A DNA stretch of 64,000 nucleotides from the NCBI RefSeq assembly GCF_002564045.1, contig NZ_PDJK01000002.1, forward strand, positions 1,178,001-1,242,000. The letters run 5' to 3'. Positions within the stretch are counted from its first letter, which is position 1. Every line of letters begins with the position of its first letter. Source of the DNA: Amycolatopsis sulphurea (GTDB lineage: Bacteria > Actinomycetota > Actinomycetes > Mycobacteriales > Pseudonocardiaceae). A program made the position numbers and the translations under genes. This document shows positions 9,380 through 17,568 of this stretch, one piece after another. Under the pieces are notes generated by a model that saw only the letters and a list, made by a program, of their open reading frames with translations, had not been told where the DNA came from and did no database searches.

Positions 9380-10567
9380 CTACTGCGCGGGTGGCGTGGG
9401 GTTCGGCCACGCGTTCGGCTTGCACACATGGTGGTCCGCGGCCACCTTGCCCTTGTCTCCGCCCGGGATGTTGTTCAGCTTCGCCACGTAATCGTCCGCG
9501 ACGCCGAAGGACTGCTGCATCATCACCGGCGCGGGCTGGTCGTTGCCGGGACAGCCCACGTGCTGGTTGCCCAGCGCGTGCCCGACCTCGTGGTTGATCG
9601 CGTACTGCCGGTAGCCGGTCATGTCTGCGCCGTAGGCCTTCCCGCCGCGCACCCAGCGGGCCAGGTTGATCAGCACCCGGTCCATGCTGGAGCGGTAGCA
9701 GGAGGCCTCGAACTTGATCTGGAACCCGCAGGCGTCCGGCCGGTGCGTGGTGTTCGGCGTGGTGAGGCTCACCCGGAAACTCGGGTTCGGGTAGCTGGAG
9801 TCGACCCGCTGCAGCCGCAGCTTGCCGTTCCAGGTCCAGCTCCGCGGATCGGACAGGATGCCGGTCACCGCGGTGGCGAAGCTGTCGTCCCCGGCGTAGC
9901 TGGCGGGATCGATGCCGTCCTCGACTTCGACGGTGTAGGTGAACAGCTTGCCGGACTTGCCGATCACGTCACCGGAGCCGGGCACCACGTGCCAGGTGCC
10001 CTTGCCCTCCTCGGTGAACGGCCCGCCGGTCGGCAGATCCGCGGTGGGCACGTTCAGGTTCACCGGCTGCGCCGGGTTCTCCGGGAAGCCGCCACCGCTG
10101 TCGATGGCACCCGCCGTGGCCACGCCGACCGGGGCTTCCCCGGACGCGGTACTGCTGCCGGTCTCGGCCGGGCTGCCCGCGGTGTTCACCAAGGCCAGCA
10201 CGGTGATCACGACGAGCACCGGCAGCGCGTACACCCGCCAGCCGTAGGTCTGCACGAACCGGGCGATCCCGGACTTCTTCGCCGGACGCTTGCGCCGCGC
10301 CGGGCGATCCTCCTCGTCGTGCGGCTGCCACGAGGCCGTCAGCGGTTCCGCGCTGGTCCGGCGCGAACCGGGCCGGTAACGATCTTCGCCGACCCGCTGA
10401 GCGGGCCGTTTGCTGGGCCGGAACTGGCCGACCCGCGGCGATCCGGTGTCGGTGAGCGAGGAATCCCTGACCGGGGAGCGACGGGACGGCCCACCGGCCG
10501 AAGCCCGCCGGTCCTGCGCATCCTGTCTCAGCCGGTCCACCGCCTCAGGGTGCCACACCCGCGGCAC
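9380..10567 (-). CDS. DUF3152 membrane-anchored metalloprotease-like protein
   Basis: A 395-residue protein with a basic, disordered N-terminal 110 residues, one membrane segment (VYALPVLVVITVLALVNTAG) near residue 115, and an exported DUF3152 domain at the C-terminus. That domain contains HEVGHALGNQHVGC, a zinc-protease-like HExxH, in the setting typical of DUF3152. It starts with GTG at 10567. Position next to moeZ matches Rv3207c. Protease activity is inferred from the motif; the substrate is unknown. Confidence 0.85.
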   Translation of the reverse strand: MPRVWHPEAVDRLRQDAQDRRASAGGPSRRSPVRDSSLTDTGSPRVGQFRPSKRPAQRVGEDRYRPGSRRTSAEPLTASWQPHDEEDRPARRKRPAKKSGIARFVQTYGWRVYALPVLVVITVLALVNTAGSPAETGSSTASGEAPVGVATAGAIDSGGGFPENPAQPVNLNVPTADLPTGGPFTEEGKGTWHVVPGSGDVIGKSGKLFTYTVEVEDGIDPASYAGDDSFATAVTGILSDPRSWTWNGKLRLQRVDSSYPNPSFRVSLTTPNTTHRPDACGFQIKFEASCYRSSMDRVLINLARWVRGGKAYGADMTGYRQYAINHEVGHALGNQHVGCPGNDQPAPVMMQQSFGVADDYVAKLNNIPGGDKGKVAADHHVCKPNAWPNPTPPAQ

Positions 10568-10621
10568 GATCCCGGCGGCGACACCGCGCGCATCCGGTGG
10601 ACCGGCCGCCGCCGGACCGGG

Positions 10622-11647
10622 TCACCAGTCGCCCTGCCCAGCCCCCTCCCACAGCCCCAGCACCGCCCTGGCCACCACGTTCGGCCGTTCCATCTGCGCC
10701 ACGTGCCCGGTCCGCGGCAGCACCAGCAGCCGGGCGTTCGGCAGCAGCCGGGCGGTCCGCTCGGCCCGCCGCACCGAGATCACTCGATCGTGCAGTCCCC
10801 AGATCACCAGCGCCGGCACCCGCAGCCGGGCCGCGATGGACCACAGCGAGTCCTCGCCGAACGCGGTCCACTGCCGGAAGATGCCGAGCGTGCTGCGTTC
10901 CATCGCCTGCACGGCCCAGGCGAACCCGGCCCGTGCGCTGTGTTCCACGGTCAGCTCGTCGAGCCGCTGCTCGGGGAAGCGCGCCGGATCGTCGAAGCAG
11001 AGCGCGATCACCTGCGCGGCCCGCTCCCGCGCGGTCAGCCCGGCCATCCGGCGGCGCACCCCGGCGCCGACCACCGGCAGGTAGGCCAGCGCCATCAGCG
11101 GATCGGACAGCCGGCGCGGATCCGGCCGGCGGTCCGGCATCGCGGGCGAGATGAGGGTGAGCGTCTTGACCAGCTCCGGCCGCCGGTCGGCGACCATCAT
11201 CGCGACCGCGCCGCCCATCGAGTTGCCCAGCAGGTGCACCGGCCCGGCGCCCAGCCCGGCGACGTAGCGGGCCACCACCTCGGCGTGCTCGGCGAGGCGG
11301 AAACCGAAGCCCGGTTCGGGTTCGGAGAAGCCGAATCCGGGCAGGTCCAGCGCCCGGCCCGCGGCCACCGGCGACAGCAGCGCGGCGAGATCGGTCCAGT
11401 TGGTGGACGAACCGCCGAGCCCGTGCACGTACACCGCGGTGCCGCCGTCCGGGCCGGGACTGCGCCGCACGTGCAGGGTGGTCCCGCCGCTCCGTTCGAG
11501 ACCGCCGGGCCACGGTGGCAACGCCGGGTCGAGCGGCGGCAGGGGCGTGGTCGACAATGGCACCCGGGTCATCGGCGGTCGCAAGGCCGCGGCCGGAGTG
11601 CCGGAAGACGTGGTCGTCACCTCTCCAGCATGCCCCACCCGTGGCAA
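10622..11647 (-). CDS. Alpha/beta hydrolase
   Basis: An alpha/beta-fold hydrolase of up to 341 residues. The oxyanion loop reads VHGLGGSSTNW, the nucleophile elbow GNSMGG, the acid lies in GLHDRVIS and the histidine in RTGHVAQMERP, giving a complete Ser-Asp-His triad. The start is uncertain: the longest frame begins with TTG at 11647, whereas GTG within AGAGGTGACG (about 11617) or ATG at 11572 would trim 10-25 residues. Divergent from the TetR gene 80 nt away, which may regulate it. The substrate cannot be told from sequence. Confidence 0.88.
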   Translation of the reverse strand: MPRVGHAGEVTTTSSGTPAAALRPPMTRVPLSTTPLPPLDPALPPWPGGLERSGGTTLHVRRSPGPDGGTAVYVHGLGGSSTNWTDLAALLSPVAAGRALDLPGFGFSEPEPGFGFRLAEHAEVVARYVAGLGAGPVHLLGNSMGGAVAMMVADRRPELVKTLTLISPAMPDRRPDPRRLSDPLMALAYLPVVGAGVRRRMAGLTARERAAQVIALCFDDPARFPEQRLDELTVEHSARAGFAWAVQAMERSTLGIFRQWTAFGEDSLWSIAARLRVPALVIWGLHDRVISVRRAERTARLLPNARLLVLPRTGHVAQMERPNVVARAVLGLWEGAGQGDW

Positions 11648-11727
11648 TCCGGGCGTACCGGCGAGTAATGTCGGCTGCGCTTCATGCGGTGGCGACCCCG
11701 CAGGTGGCCGTTGGACGGGAGGAAAGC

Positions 11728-12354
11728 ATGACGGAGATCGCGCGACTGCAAGGACGGGGCGTGCGGTTGCCCCGTACCGAACGCCGCGCCCAGCTGCTCA
11801 CCGCCGCGCAGCGGGTCTTCGCCGAGAACGGGTACCACGCGGCCGCGATGGACGAGATCGCGGAACAGGCCGGGGTCAGCAAGCCGGTGCTCTACCAGCA
11901 CTTCCCCGGGAAGCTGGACCTCTACATCGCGCTGCTGGAGAGCCACGTCGACGACCTGGTCTCCCGGGTGCAGGACGCGCTGGACTCCACGACCGACAAC
12001 CGCCAGCGGGTGCCGGCCACGGTGGGCGCGTTCTTCGACTTCGTGAGCAACGACGCGGGCGCCTTCCGGATGGTCTTCGAATCGGACCTGCGCGGCGAAC
12101 CGTCCGTGCAGGAGGCGGTGGACCGGGCCACCTCGGCCAGCGTCGAGGCGATCACCGAGACCATCACCTCCGACGCCGGGCTGGACGAGGCCAAGGCCCG
12201 CCTGCTGGCCGTCGGGCTGGTCGGCATGAGCCAGGTCAGCGCCCGGTACTGGCTGCAGCACAACCAGGCGATGAGCCGGGAGGAAGCGGTGGACCTGACC
12301 GCCAACCTCGCCTGGCGGGGCATCGGCGGCGGTTTCCCGCTCAAGGACGGCTGA
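11728..12354 (+). CDS. TetR family transcriptional regulator (Rv3208-like)
   Basis: A 208-residue repressor-type protein. The N-terminal helix-turn-helix spans residues about 20-65 with the family signature AEQAGVSKPVLYQHFPGKLDLY. The C-terminal ligand/dimer domain is divergent. The ATG at 11728 follows GGGAGG by 6 nt. Divergent to the hydrolase gene and at the position of Rv3208 next to the moeZ/DUF3152 block. The likely operator lies in the 80-nt divergent region, but I see no clear palindrome there. Confidence 0.92.
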   Translation: MTEIARLQGRGVRLPRTERRAQLLTAAQRVFAENGYHAAAMDEIAEQAGVSKPVLYQHFPGKLDLYIALLESHVDDLVSRVQDALDSTTDNRQRVPATVGAFFDFVSNDAGAFRMVFESDLRGEPSVQEAVDRATSASVEAITETITSDAGLDEAKARLLAVGLVGMSQVSARYWLQHNQAMSREEAVDLTANLAWRGIGGGFPLKDG

Positions 12355-12567
12355 ACGGGTTGCCGGTCGTGGATCCCCGCGCACGTTGTGCGGCCATTAC
12401 CGGCTCGCCGCCGCGCTGCCCGGCAGCCTGGATGACCGCGCCCGTTCCGTCGACACCGCACGGCGCCCGGCCGAGCGCGAACTGACCACAGTGGACACAC
12501 CCCGGTTTCGCCCACTCCCCGGCGGCAAGGTGACCGCTCCGCGCCCCTCCGCCTCCCCCTGCCTGCT

Positions 12568-12999
12568 TCAGCGAAGCAGTGCACCGATTCGCACAGCCAC
12601 CTCCCCCGCGCGCTCCTGCGGCAGCATGTGCCCCGCGCCCGGATAACGGACGAACTCGGCGTCCGGTAGCTCGTCGGCGCTGACTTTCGCGTGTGGCAGC
12701 GGGCAAAGCCGGTCCTTCTCCCCGGCCAGCACCACCGCGGGCGTGCCGCGCAGGGTCGCGAGCGCGACCTTCCGATCGTGGGCGGAGATCGCGTCCTGGA
12801 ACTCGCCGAGGCTCGCCGGATGCGCGCACAACAGCTGGTCGGCAACGGTCTGCACGCTCCGGCAGGAGATAGTGCTTCCCGTCGACCAGCGGAGCCGCCC
12901 AGTCGATGTCCACGTCCGGGTCGTAGAACTTGCCCGCCGCGGACTTCAGCAGCCGCTGGGCGGTGCGTTCCGGCCGGTCCCGCCGAGTGATCGCGTCAT
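12568..12999 (-). pseudogene. Chimeric remnant: N-terminus of an AurF-like diiron oxygenase joined to the C-terminus of an alpha/beta hydrolase
   Basis: An ATG at 12999 with GGAAGGAG upstream opens a frame that stops after 17 codons. One nucleotide out of phase the sequence reads ERTAQRLLKSAAGKFYDPDV then DIDWAAPLVDGKHYLLPE, like the start of AurF/diiron-oxygenase proteins. At about 12855-12865 this changes to VQTVADQLLCAHPASLGEF in another frame, which continues as an alpha/beta hydrolase C-terminus with its acid (GEKDRLCP) and histidine (GAGHMLP) but no nucleophile elbow. The simplest reading is a deletion fusing two neighbouring genes plus an early frameshift. Divergent from a TetR gene, the usual neighbour of such oxygenases. 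Confidence 0.7.
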
Positions 13000-13060
13000 C
13001 GCCGGAGCTCCTTCCCGCACCTGACCCGCCGTCGCCACCCGGTAGCCTTCCGATAAACCT

Positions 13061-13081
13061 GTAACTCCTAGTAACAGTTAC
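13061..13081. promoter_or_regulatory. Candidate TetR operator (GTAAC/GTTAC repeats)
   Basis: The 21-bp site reads GTAAC-tccta-GTAAC-a-GTTAC, with GTAACAGTTAC forming an 11-bp palindrome. It lies 10 nt before the TetR start at 13092 and in the divergent region shared with the chimeric pseudogene. TetR proteins commonly bind such sites in divergent promoters; binding is inferred. Confidence 0.5.
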
Positions 13082-13091
13082 CTCTGGTAGC

Positions 13092-13874
13092 ATGACCGGC
13101 GTGATCGACCGTGTCAAGCGCACCGGCAAGCAGTCCGGCAAGACGTCCCGCCCGGCGAAGAACGCGGATGCCCCGACCGGGGACGCCCGCCGGGACCGCT
13201 GGCGCAAGCACCGGATCGCGCGGCGCGCGGAGTTCGTCGAAGCGGCCCTGCGGGCGCTGGACACCCACGGTCCCGACCTCGGCATGGAGGACGTGGCCGC
13301 CGAGGCAGGCGTCACCAAACCCGTGCTGTACCGGCATTTCGAGGACAAGGCCGACCTGTACCTCGCGCTCGGGCAGCGCGGCACGGAGATCCTCTTCCAG
13401 CGGCTGATCCCGGCGATCAACGCGGAACTCGCGCCGGTACCGCGGATCCGGAGGGCGCTCGACGCGTTCTTCACCGTGATCGAGGAGCACCCGAACCTCT
13501 ACCGCCTGCTCGCCCGCGGCGGGCTGCAGGAAAAGGTGACCTCCGACGTCGTGGCCGAGGACAAGGAGGTCATCGCCACCGCGCTGACCGCGCTGCTCGG
13601 CGACTACCTGCGAATGTTCACAATGGACTCCGGCGCGGCCGAACCGTGGGCGCACGGCATCGTCGGCATGGTGCAGAACGTCGGCGAATGGTGGCTGGAC
13701 CGCCGTTCGATGAGCCGGGACGCGGTGGTCGAGTACCTCACCCAGATCATCTGGGCCGCGATCGACGGGCTCACCCGGCAGCGGGGCGTGGTGATCGATC
13801 CGGACCTGCCACTCGAAGTGAACAAGGTCGTCCAGCTCGGACGCACGGAGGATGCCGAAACCGACGCAGGCTGA
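13092..13874 (+). CDS. TetR family transcriptional regulator
   Basis: A 260-residue regulator with an unusually basic 45-residue N-terminal extension, then the helix-turn-helix (AAEAGVTKPVLYRHFEDKAD at about residues 68-87) and a long C-terminal domain containing NVGEWWLDRRSMSRD. It starts at ATG 13092, directly after the palindromic site. The downstream DUF4873 gene overlaps its 3' end. TetR, DUF4873 and a divergent diiron oxygenase form a known actinobacterial neighbourhood. Both of its presumed partners are damaged here, so this may be a regulator that outlived its targets. Confidence 0.88.
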   Translation: MTGVIDRVKRTGKQSGKTSRPAKNADAPTGDARRDRWRKHRIARRAEFVEAALRALDTHGPDLGMEDVAAEAGVTKPVLYRHFEDKADLYLALGQRGTEILFQRLIPAINAELAPVPRIRRALDAFFTVIEEHPNLYRLLARGGLQEKVTSDVVAEDKEVIATALTALLGDYLRMFTMDSGAAEPWAHGIVGMVQNVGEWWLDRRSMSRDAVVEYLTQIIWAAIDGLTRQRGVVIDPDLPLEVNKVVQLGRTEDAETDAG

Positions 13875-14178
13875 GGAAAGCGAGCACGACGAGGACGGCT
13901 ATCGCGGACAGGCGAGCATCGTGGTCGGCACGGCGGAGCCGCCGGTGGAGGTCGTGCTGCGCGGGCACTTCCAGCCGATCGACGGCTACTACCACTGGTA
14001 CGGCCGGATCGCCGTGAACTCCGCGCTGGCCGAGCAAGTGGGCGGGCGCCGGAAACGTGCGAGATCCGGATCGGTGAACGCACCGCGACCGGCGAAGTGT
14101 CCGATCCGGACCCCTGGCCGCTACCGGATCACCGGCAGGTCGACCCCGCCGTTCCCCATCCCGACCCGAATGCCGTGA
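13852..14178 (+). pseudogene. DUF4873 domain protein with two compensating frameshifts
   Basis: Starts with ATG inside the 3' end of the TetR gene. It begins like DUF4873 (YRGQASIVVGTAEPPVEVVL then GHFQPIDGYYHWYGRIA). After VGGRR the family-like continuation ETCEIRIGERTATGEVSDPD is found in another frame, and RYRITGRSTPPF then returns in the first frame. The pattern fits a loss of 1 nt near 14055 and 2 nt near 14115, net minus three, both at G-rich runs. As read, the middle 20 residues are scrambled. Either a decaying gene or two sequencing indels. The stop lies at the edge of a repeat element. Confidence 0.6.
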
Positions 14179-14430
14179 AGGGCACCTGCACGGACTCAGC
14201 GTCCAGGGTCCCGGCAAAGTCGGTCGGGCACCCGTGATCAGCAGAGAGAGCCGCGGCTGCCGCGTCATCATCGACGACACCTGCCATCTTCGTCGATCAC
14301 GCCCAGCCCGGCAGCAGGCGAAGCGGAGGTGTTCGAGATACGCGACCACCTCGCGCTGTGCGCCGGACCTGTCCCGGGTCCGTGAAGGGGCCCTTCACAG
14401 ACTCAGAGTCCGTGAAGGGCCCCTTCACAG
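14175..14430. repeat. Composite palindromic element, copy A (about 256 bp)
   Basis: Bounded on the left by a degenerate GTGAAGGG palindrome and on the right by a near-perfect two-core palindrome (14380-14430). Between them lies a conserved body with the modules CCAGGGTCCCGGCAAAGTCG, GTGATCAGCAGAGAGAG and CGGAGGTGTTCGAG. Nearly the whole unit recurs in inverted orientation at 46.1-46.37 kb, and an internally deleted version lies at 31.12-31.28 kb. It fills the gap between convergent genes. No transposase is encoded; it looks like a non-autonomous repeat. Confidence 0.8.
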
Positions 14431-14439
14431 CATTGCTGC

Positions 14440-14670
14440 TCAGTCGCTGACGCCGAACCCGACCTTCCGCACGTCGGACGGCGCGATCTCGACGTAGGCG
14501 ATCCGGTCGACCGGGACGAGGTACTTGCGCCCCTTGTCGTCGTCGAGGCGGAAGAGCTTCTCCCCGCCCGCCCACGCTTCGGCGACCAGCTTCTCCACCT
14601 CGTCGGGAGTCTGGCCACTGGACACCACCAGCTCGCGCGGTGTGTCCTTGATGCCGATCTTGACCTCCAC
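14440..14670 (-). CDS. DUF3107 small protein (Rv3208A/TB9.4-like)
   Basis: A 76-residue protein beginning VEVKIGIKDTPRELVV, the characteristic start of DUF3107. The GTG at 14670 follows GGAGG by 6 nt, which decides the start over longer in-frame options. It is acidic and lacks membrane segments. Function unknown; conserved in actinobacteria beside the TetR gene and rhlE, as here. Its stop lies 10 nt from the composite repeat element. Confidence 0.88.
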   Translation of the reverse strand: MEVKIGIKDTPRELVVSSGQTPDEVEKLVAEAWAGGEKLFRLDDDKGRKYLVPVDRIAYVEIAPSDVRKVGFGVSD

Positions 14671-14775
14671 GTGGGACCTCCGCTGGAAATTCGTTGTGGT
14701 TACGCCCGGCAAGGCTAGCCGAAGCACCCCGGCGCGGTGGCGCGCGATCAGGGGATGGCCCATTCGCACCGGCAT

Positions 14776-15447
14776 TCAGCCCAGCCCGAGCGCCTGCATG
14801 CGCTTGGTGTGCCGTTGTTGTAACCGGCGAAACAGCGCGCCGATTCCCGACAGGTCACCGGATCCGGCGATGATCAGCTCGGCCAGCCCGTCGCGTTCGG
14901 CCACCACGTACTGGGCCTGGGTGATCGCCTCGCCGAGCAGCCTGCGGCCCCACAGCGCGAGCTTGTCCCGCGCCTTCGGATCGGCCTGGATGCCGGCCGC
15001 GACCTCGCGCTCGGCGAACGCGGAATGCCCGGTGTCGGCGAGCACGGTCAGGACGAGTTCCTTGGTCTCCGGATCCAGCCAGCTGGCGATCTCGCGGTAG
15101 AGGTCGGCCGCCAGCCCGTCCCCGACGTAGGCCTTGACCAGCGATTCCAGCCAGGAGTTCGGCGGGGTGGAGTCGTGCCACGCGTCCACCTGCGCGACGA
15201 ACGGCGTCATCGCGTCCGACACCGCGACCCCGTGCGCGGACAGGTGCGCCGAGAGCAGGTCGAAGTGCCCGATCTCGGCCGCGGCCATCGAAGCCAGCGC
15301 GGCGCGGCCGGTCAGGGTCGGGGCGCTGCGGGCGTCCTCGGCCATCCGGTCGAAGGCGGACAGTTCGAGGTAGGCGATCACGCCGAGCAGGTCGACGACG
15401 CCTTCGCTGATTTCGGGGAGCTCACTGCGCTCCGAGGGCTCGGTCAC
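14776..15447 (-). CDS. Ferritin-like domain protein (Rv3210c-like)
   Basis: A 223-residue helical protein. Ferritin-like features are acidic/histidine helices such as [20 protein letters not shown] at about residues 20-40, [15 protein letters not shown] near residue 60 and [15 protein letters not shown] near 145. These could place the E/H ligands of a di-metal or tRNA-hydroxylase-like fold. The start GTG at 15447 is favoured by the conserved VTEPSE beginning, although no strong ribosome site is seen. Divergent from rhlE, as in M. tuberculosis. Enzymatic activity not assigned. Confidence 0.82.
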   Translation of the reverse strand: MTEPSERSELPEISEGVVDLLGVIAYLELSAFDRMAEDARSAPTLTGRAALASMAAAEIGHFDLLSAHLSAHGVAVSDAMTPFVAQVDAWHDSTPPNSWLESLVKAYVGDGLAADLYREIASWLDPETKELVLTVLADTGHSAFAEREVAAGIQADPKARDKLALWGRRLLGEAITQAQYVVAERDGLAELIIAGSGDLSGIGALFRRLQQRHTKRMQALGLG

Positions 15448-15523
15448 GGCGACGAGGGTATCGCCGAACCGCAGGCCGGTGCCGGGAAGAGACCGATGCC
15501 ACCGTCCCCGCTCGCGCCCGGTA

Positions 15524-15552
15524 CTGTCGAAAAACTCCTGACCAGCTACACT
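15524..15552 (+). promoter_or_regulatory. Candidate sigma-A promoter for rhlE
   Basis: CTGTCG, 17 nt spacer, TACACT reads as a housekeeping -35/-10 pair directed at the helicase gene. Transcription would start near 15559, leaving a leader of about 300 nt before CTG 15861. Prediction by eye only. Confidence 0.35.
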
Positions 15553-15860
15553 GCGCATAGATGGACAAAGCTTCCCCTGCTCCGGAGTACTGAATGCACC
15601 GGGGTGGCGGGGAACCCGGCGGACGATCGGCGCCCACGAGGGGTGGCCGGAGTTCGTCACACAGTGTGCGTGCACGCCTCCCAGCGGCATTCCCGGGAGG
15701 GCGGTTGCGCCGCCACCGGTCTCCCTTCGCCGAGACCCAGGTCTTTCCGAAGGCCACGGTCCTCGCGAAGGCCACGGTGTGCCGGCGCGGACCAGGCCCC
15801 CGGTCGAGTGTCGAGTGACAACCGGCCTGTGCGCGCTGGTCACGAGAGAGGCGATCAGTC
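15553..15860 (+). other. Long untranslated leader upstream of rhlE
   Basis: No credible gene is seen on either strand. The stretch holds a direct repeat of CGAAGGCCACGGT at about 15750 and 15767 and several GC-rich stems. A stop codon at 15816 closes the helicase frame upstream, so the coding region cannot begin earlier than this. Confidence 0.4.
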
Positions 15861-15974
15861 CTGAGTACAGAACAGACCACAACCGAAGAGACCACCGCCG
15901 CGGTCGCGCTCGAGCACAGCGAATCCGGCCCGGCCACGATCGACACCTCGCATCCGCTGCAGGCGGGCGCCACG

Positions 15975-17537
15975 GTGACCGAGGAGTCCCCGGCGTTCGC
16001 CGACTTCGGCGTGAAGCCGGAGATCGTGCGCGCGCTGGCCGAGGCGGGCATCGAGCGCACCTTCGCGATCCAGGCGCTGACCCTGCCGCTGGCCATGGCC
16101 GGCGACGACGTGATCGGCCAGGCCCGCACCGGGATGGGCAAGACGCTGGGGTTCGGCGTCCCGCTGCTGCACCGGGTACAGGTGCCCGGCGACGGCACCC
16201 CGCAGGTGCTCGTCGTGGTGCCGACCCGGGAGCTGTGCATCCAGGTGGCCAACGACCTCAAGGGCGCGGGCAAGCACCTGGGCATCCGCACCCTGGCGAT
16301 CTACGGCGGCCGGCCGTACGAGCCGCAGATCGAGGCGCTGCGCAAGGGCGTGGACGTGGTGATCGGCACCCCCGGCCGGCTGCTCGACCTGGCCGAGCAG
16401 CAGCACCTGGTGCTGGGCAAGGTCCGCGGGCTGGTGCTGGACGAGGCCGACGAGATGCTCGACCTCGGCTTCCTGCCCGACATCGAGCGGATCCTGCGGA
16501 TGGTCCCGGACGAGCGGCAGACCATGCTGTTCTCCGCCACCATGCCCGGCCCGATCATCACCCTGGCCCGCACGTTCCTGAACCAGCCCACGCACATCCG
16601 GGCCGAGGAGAACGACGCCGGCGCGATCCACGAGCGCACCGCCCAGTTCGTCTACCGGGCGCACTCGATGGACAAGCCGGAGCTGATCGCCAGGGCGCTG
16701 CAGGCCGAGGGCCGCGGGCTCACGATGATCTTCAGCCGCACCAAGCGCACCGCGCAGAAGGTGGCCGACGAGCTGGTGGAGCGCGGTTTCGCGGCCGCCG
16801 CCGTGCACGGCGATCTCGGCCAGGGCGCGCGGGAGCAGGCGCTGCGGGCGTTCCGCTCGGGCAAGGTGGACGTGCTGGTGGCCACCGACGTGGCCGCGCG
16901 CGGCATCGACATCGACGACGTCACGCACGTGATCAACTACCAGTGCCCGGACGACGAGAAGACCTACGTGCACCGGATCGGCCGGACCGGCCGGGCGGGC
17001 CGCACCGGCGTCGCGATCACCCTCGTCGACTGGGACGAGGAGCCCCGCTGGAAGCTGATCTCCGACACCCTCGGCCTGGACATGCCGGAGCCGATGGAGA
17101 CGTATTCCTCGTCCCCGCACCTGTTCTCCGACCTGGGTATCCCGGAGGGCACCAAGGGCAGGCTCCCGCTGGCGAAGCGGACCCGCGCCGGCCTGGCCGC
17201 CGAAGAGGAAGAGGACCTGGGCGGCAAGCGCCGCGGCCGCGGTCCCGCCGCCACGGAGGACGCCCCGCGCAAACGCAACCGCGCCCCGCGCAAGCGGACC
17301 CGCGGCGCCCGCACCGCCGAGGCCCCGTCCACGGAGCAGGCCGAGCAACCCGCCGCCGAGGACCGCCCCTCCCGCGGACGCCGCCGCACCCGCGCCGGCG
17401 CGGACCCCACCGGCCCGGCAGGCTCGGCCACCCCGGCCACCGCCGAGTCCGGCGAACCCCCCGCCGAACGCCCGGCCCGCCGGCGCCGTCGCCGCCGCCC
17501 GTCCGCGACATCTGATACACCTGCGTCGGCAGACTGA
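15975..17537 (+). CDS. rhlE: DEAD-box ATP-dependent RNA helicase, RhlE type
   Basis: A 520-residue (or longer) helicase that unwinds structured RNA. Motifs in order: ARTGMGKT (Walker A), PTRELCIQV (Ia), VLDEADEML (DEAD, II), SAT (III), [12 protein letters not shown] (V) and [13 protein letters not shown] (VI). The last 110 residues are a basic, low-complexity RNA-binding tail ([18 protein letters not shown]). The first standard start is GTG 15975, but the frame continues upstream as a plausible protein start ([19 protein letters not shown]) to CTG 15861, which follows GAGAGG by 8 nt. No ATG, GTG or TTG lies in that extension before a stop, so a CTG start is possible. Matches Rv3211. Confidence 0.93.
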   Translation: MTEESPAFADFGVKPEIVRALAEAGIERTFAIQALTLPLAMAGDDVIGQARTGMGKTLGFGVPLLHRVQVPGDGTPQVLVVVPTRELCIQVANDLKGAGKHLGIRTLAIYGGRPYEPQIEALRKGVDVVIGTPGRLLDLAEQQHLVLGKVRGLVLDEADEMLDLGFLPDIERILRMVPDERQTMLFSATMPGPIITLARTFLNQPTHIRAEENDAGAIHERTAQFVYRAHSMDKPELIARALQAEGRGLTMIFSRTKRTAQKVADELVERGFAAAAVHGDLGQGAREQALRAFRSGKVDVLVATDVAARGIDIDDVTHVINYQCPDDEKTYVHRIGRTGRAGRTGVAITLVDWDEEPRWKLISDTLGLDMPEPMETYSSSPHLFSDLGIPEGTKGRLPLAKRTRAGLAAEEEEDLGGKRRGRGPAATEDAPRKRNRAPRKRTRGARTAEAPSTEQAEQPAAEDRPSRGRRRTRAGADPTGPAGSATPATAESGEPPAERPARRRRRRRPSATSDTPASAD

Positions 17538-17568
17538 GAAACCACCGCACGCGGGGAGCCAGAACACG

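Noticed and set aside
12386-12646. Plus-strand ORF beginning MCGHYR, resembling the start of SRAP (YedK) peptidases
   Set aside because: The resemblance is limited to four residues; the rest is unrelated and lies antisense to the chimeric pseudogene.
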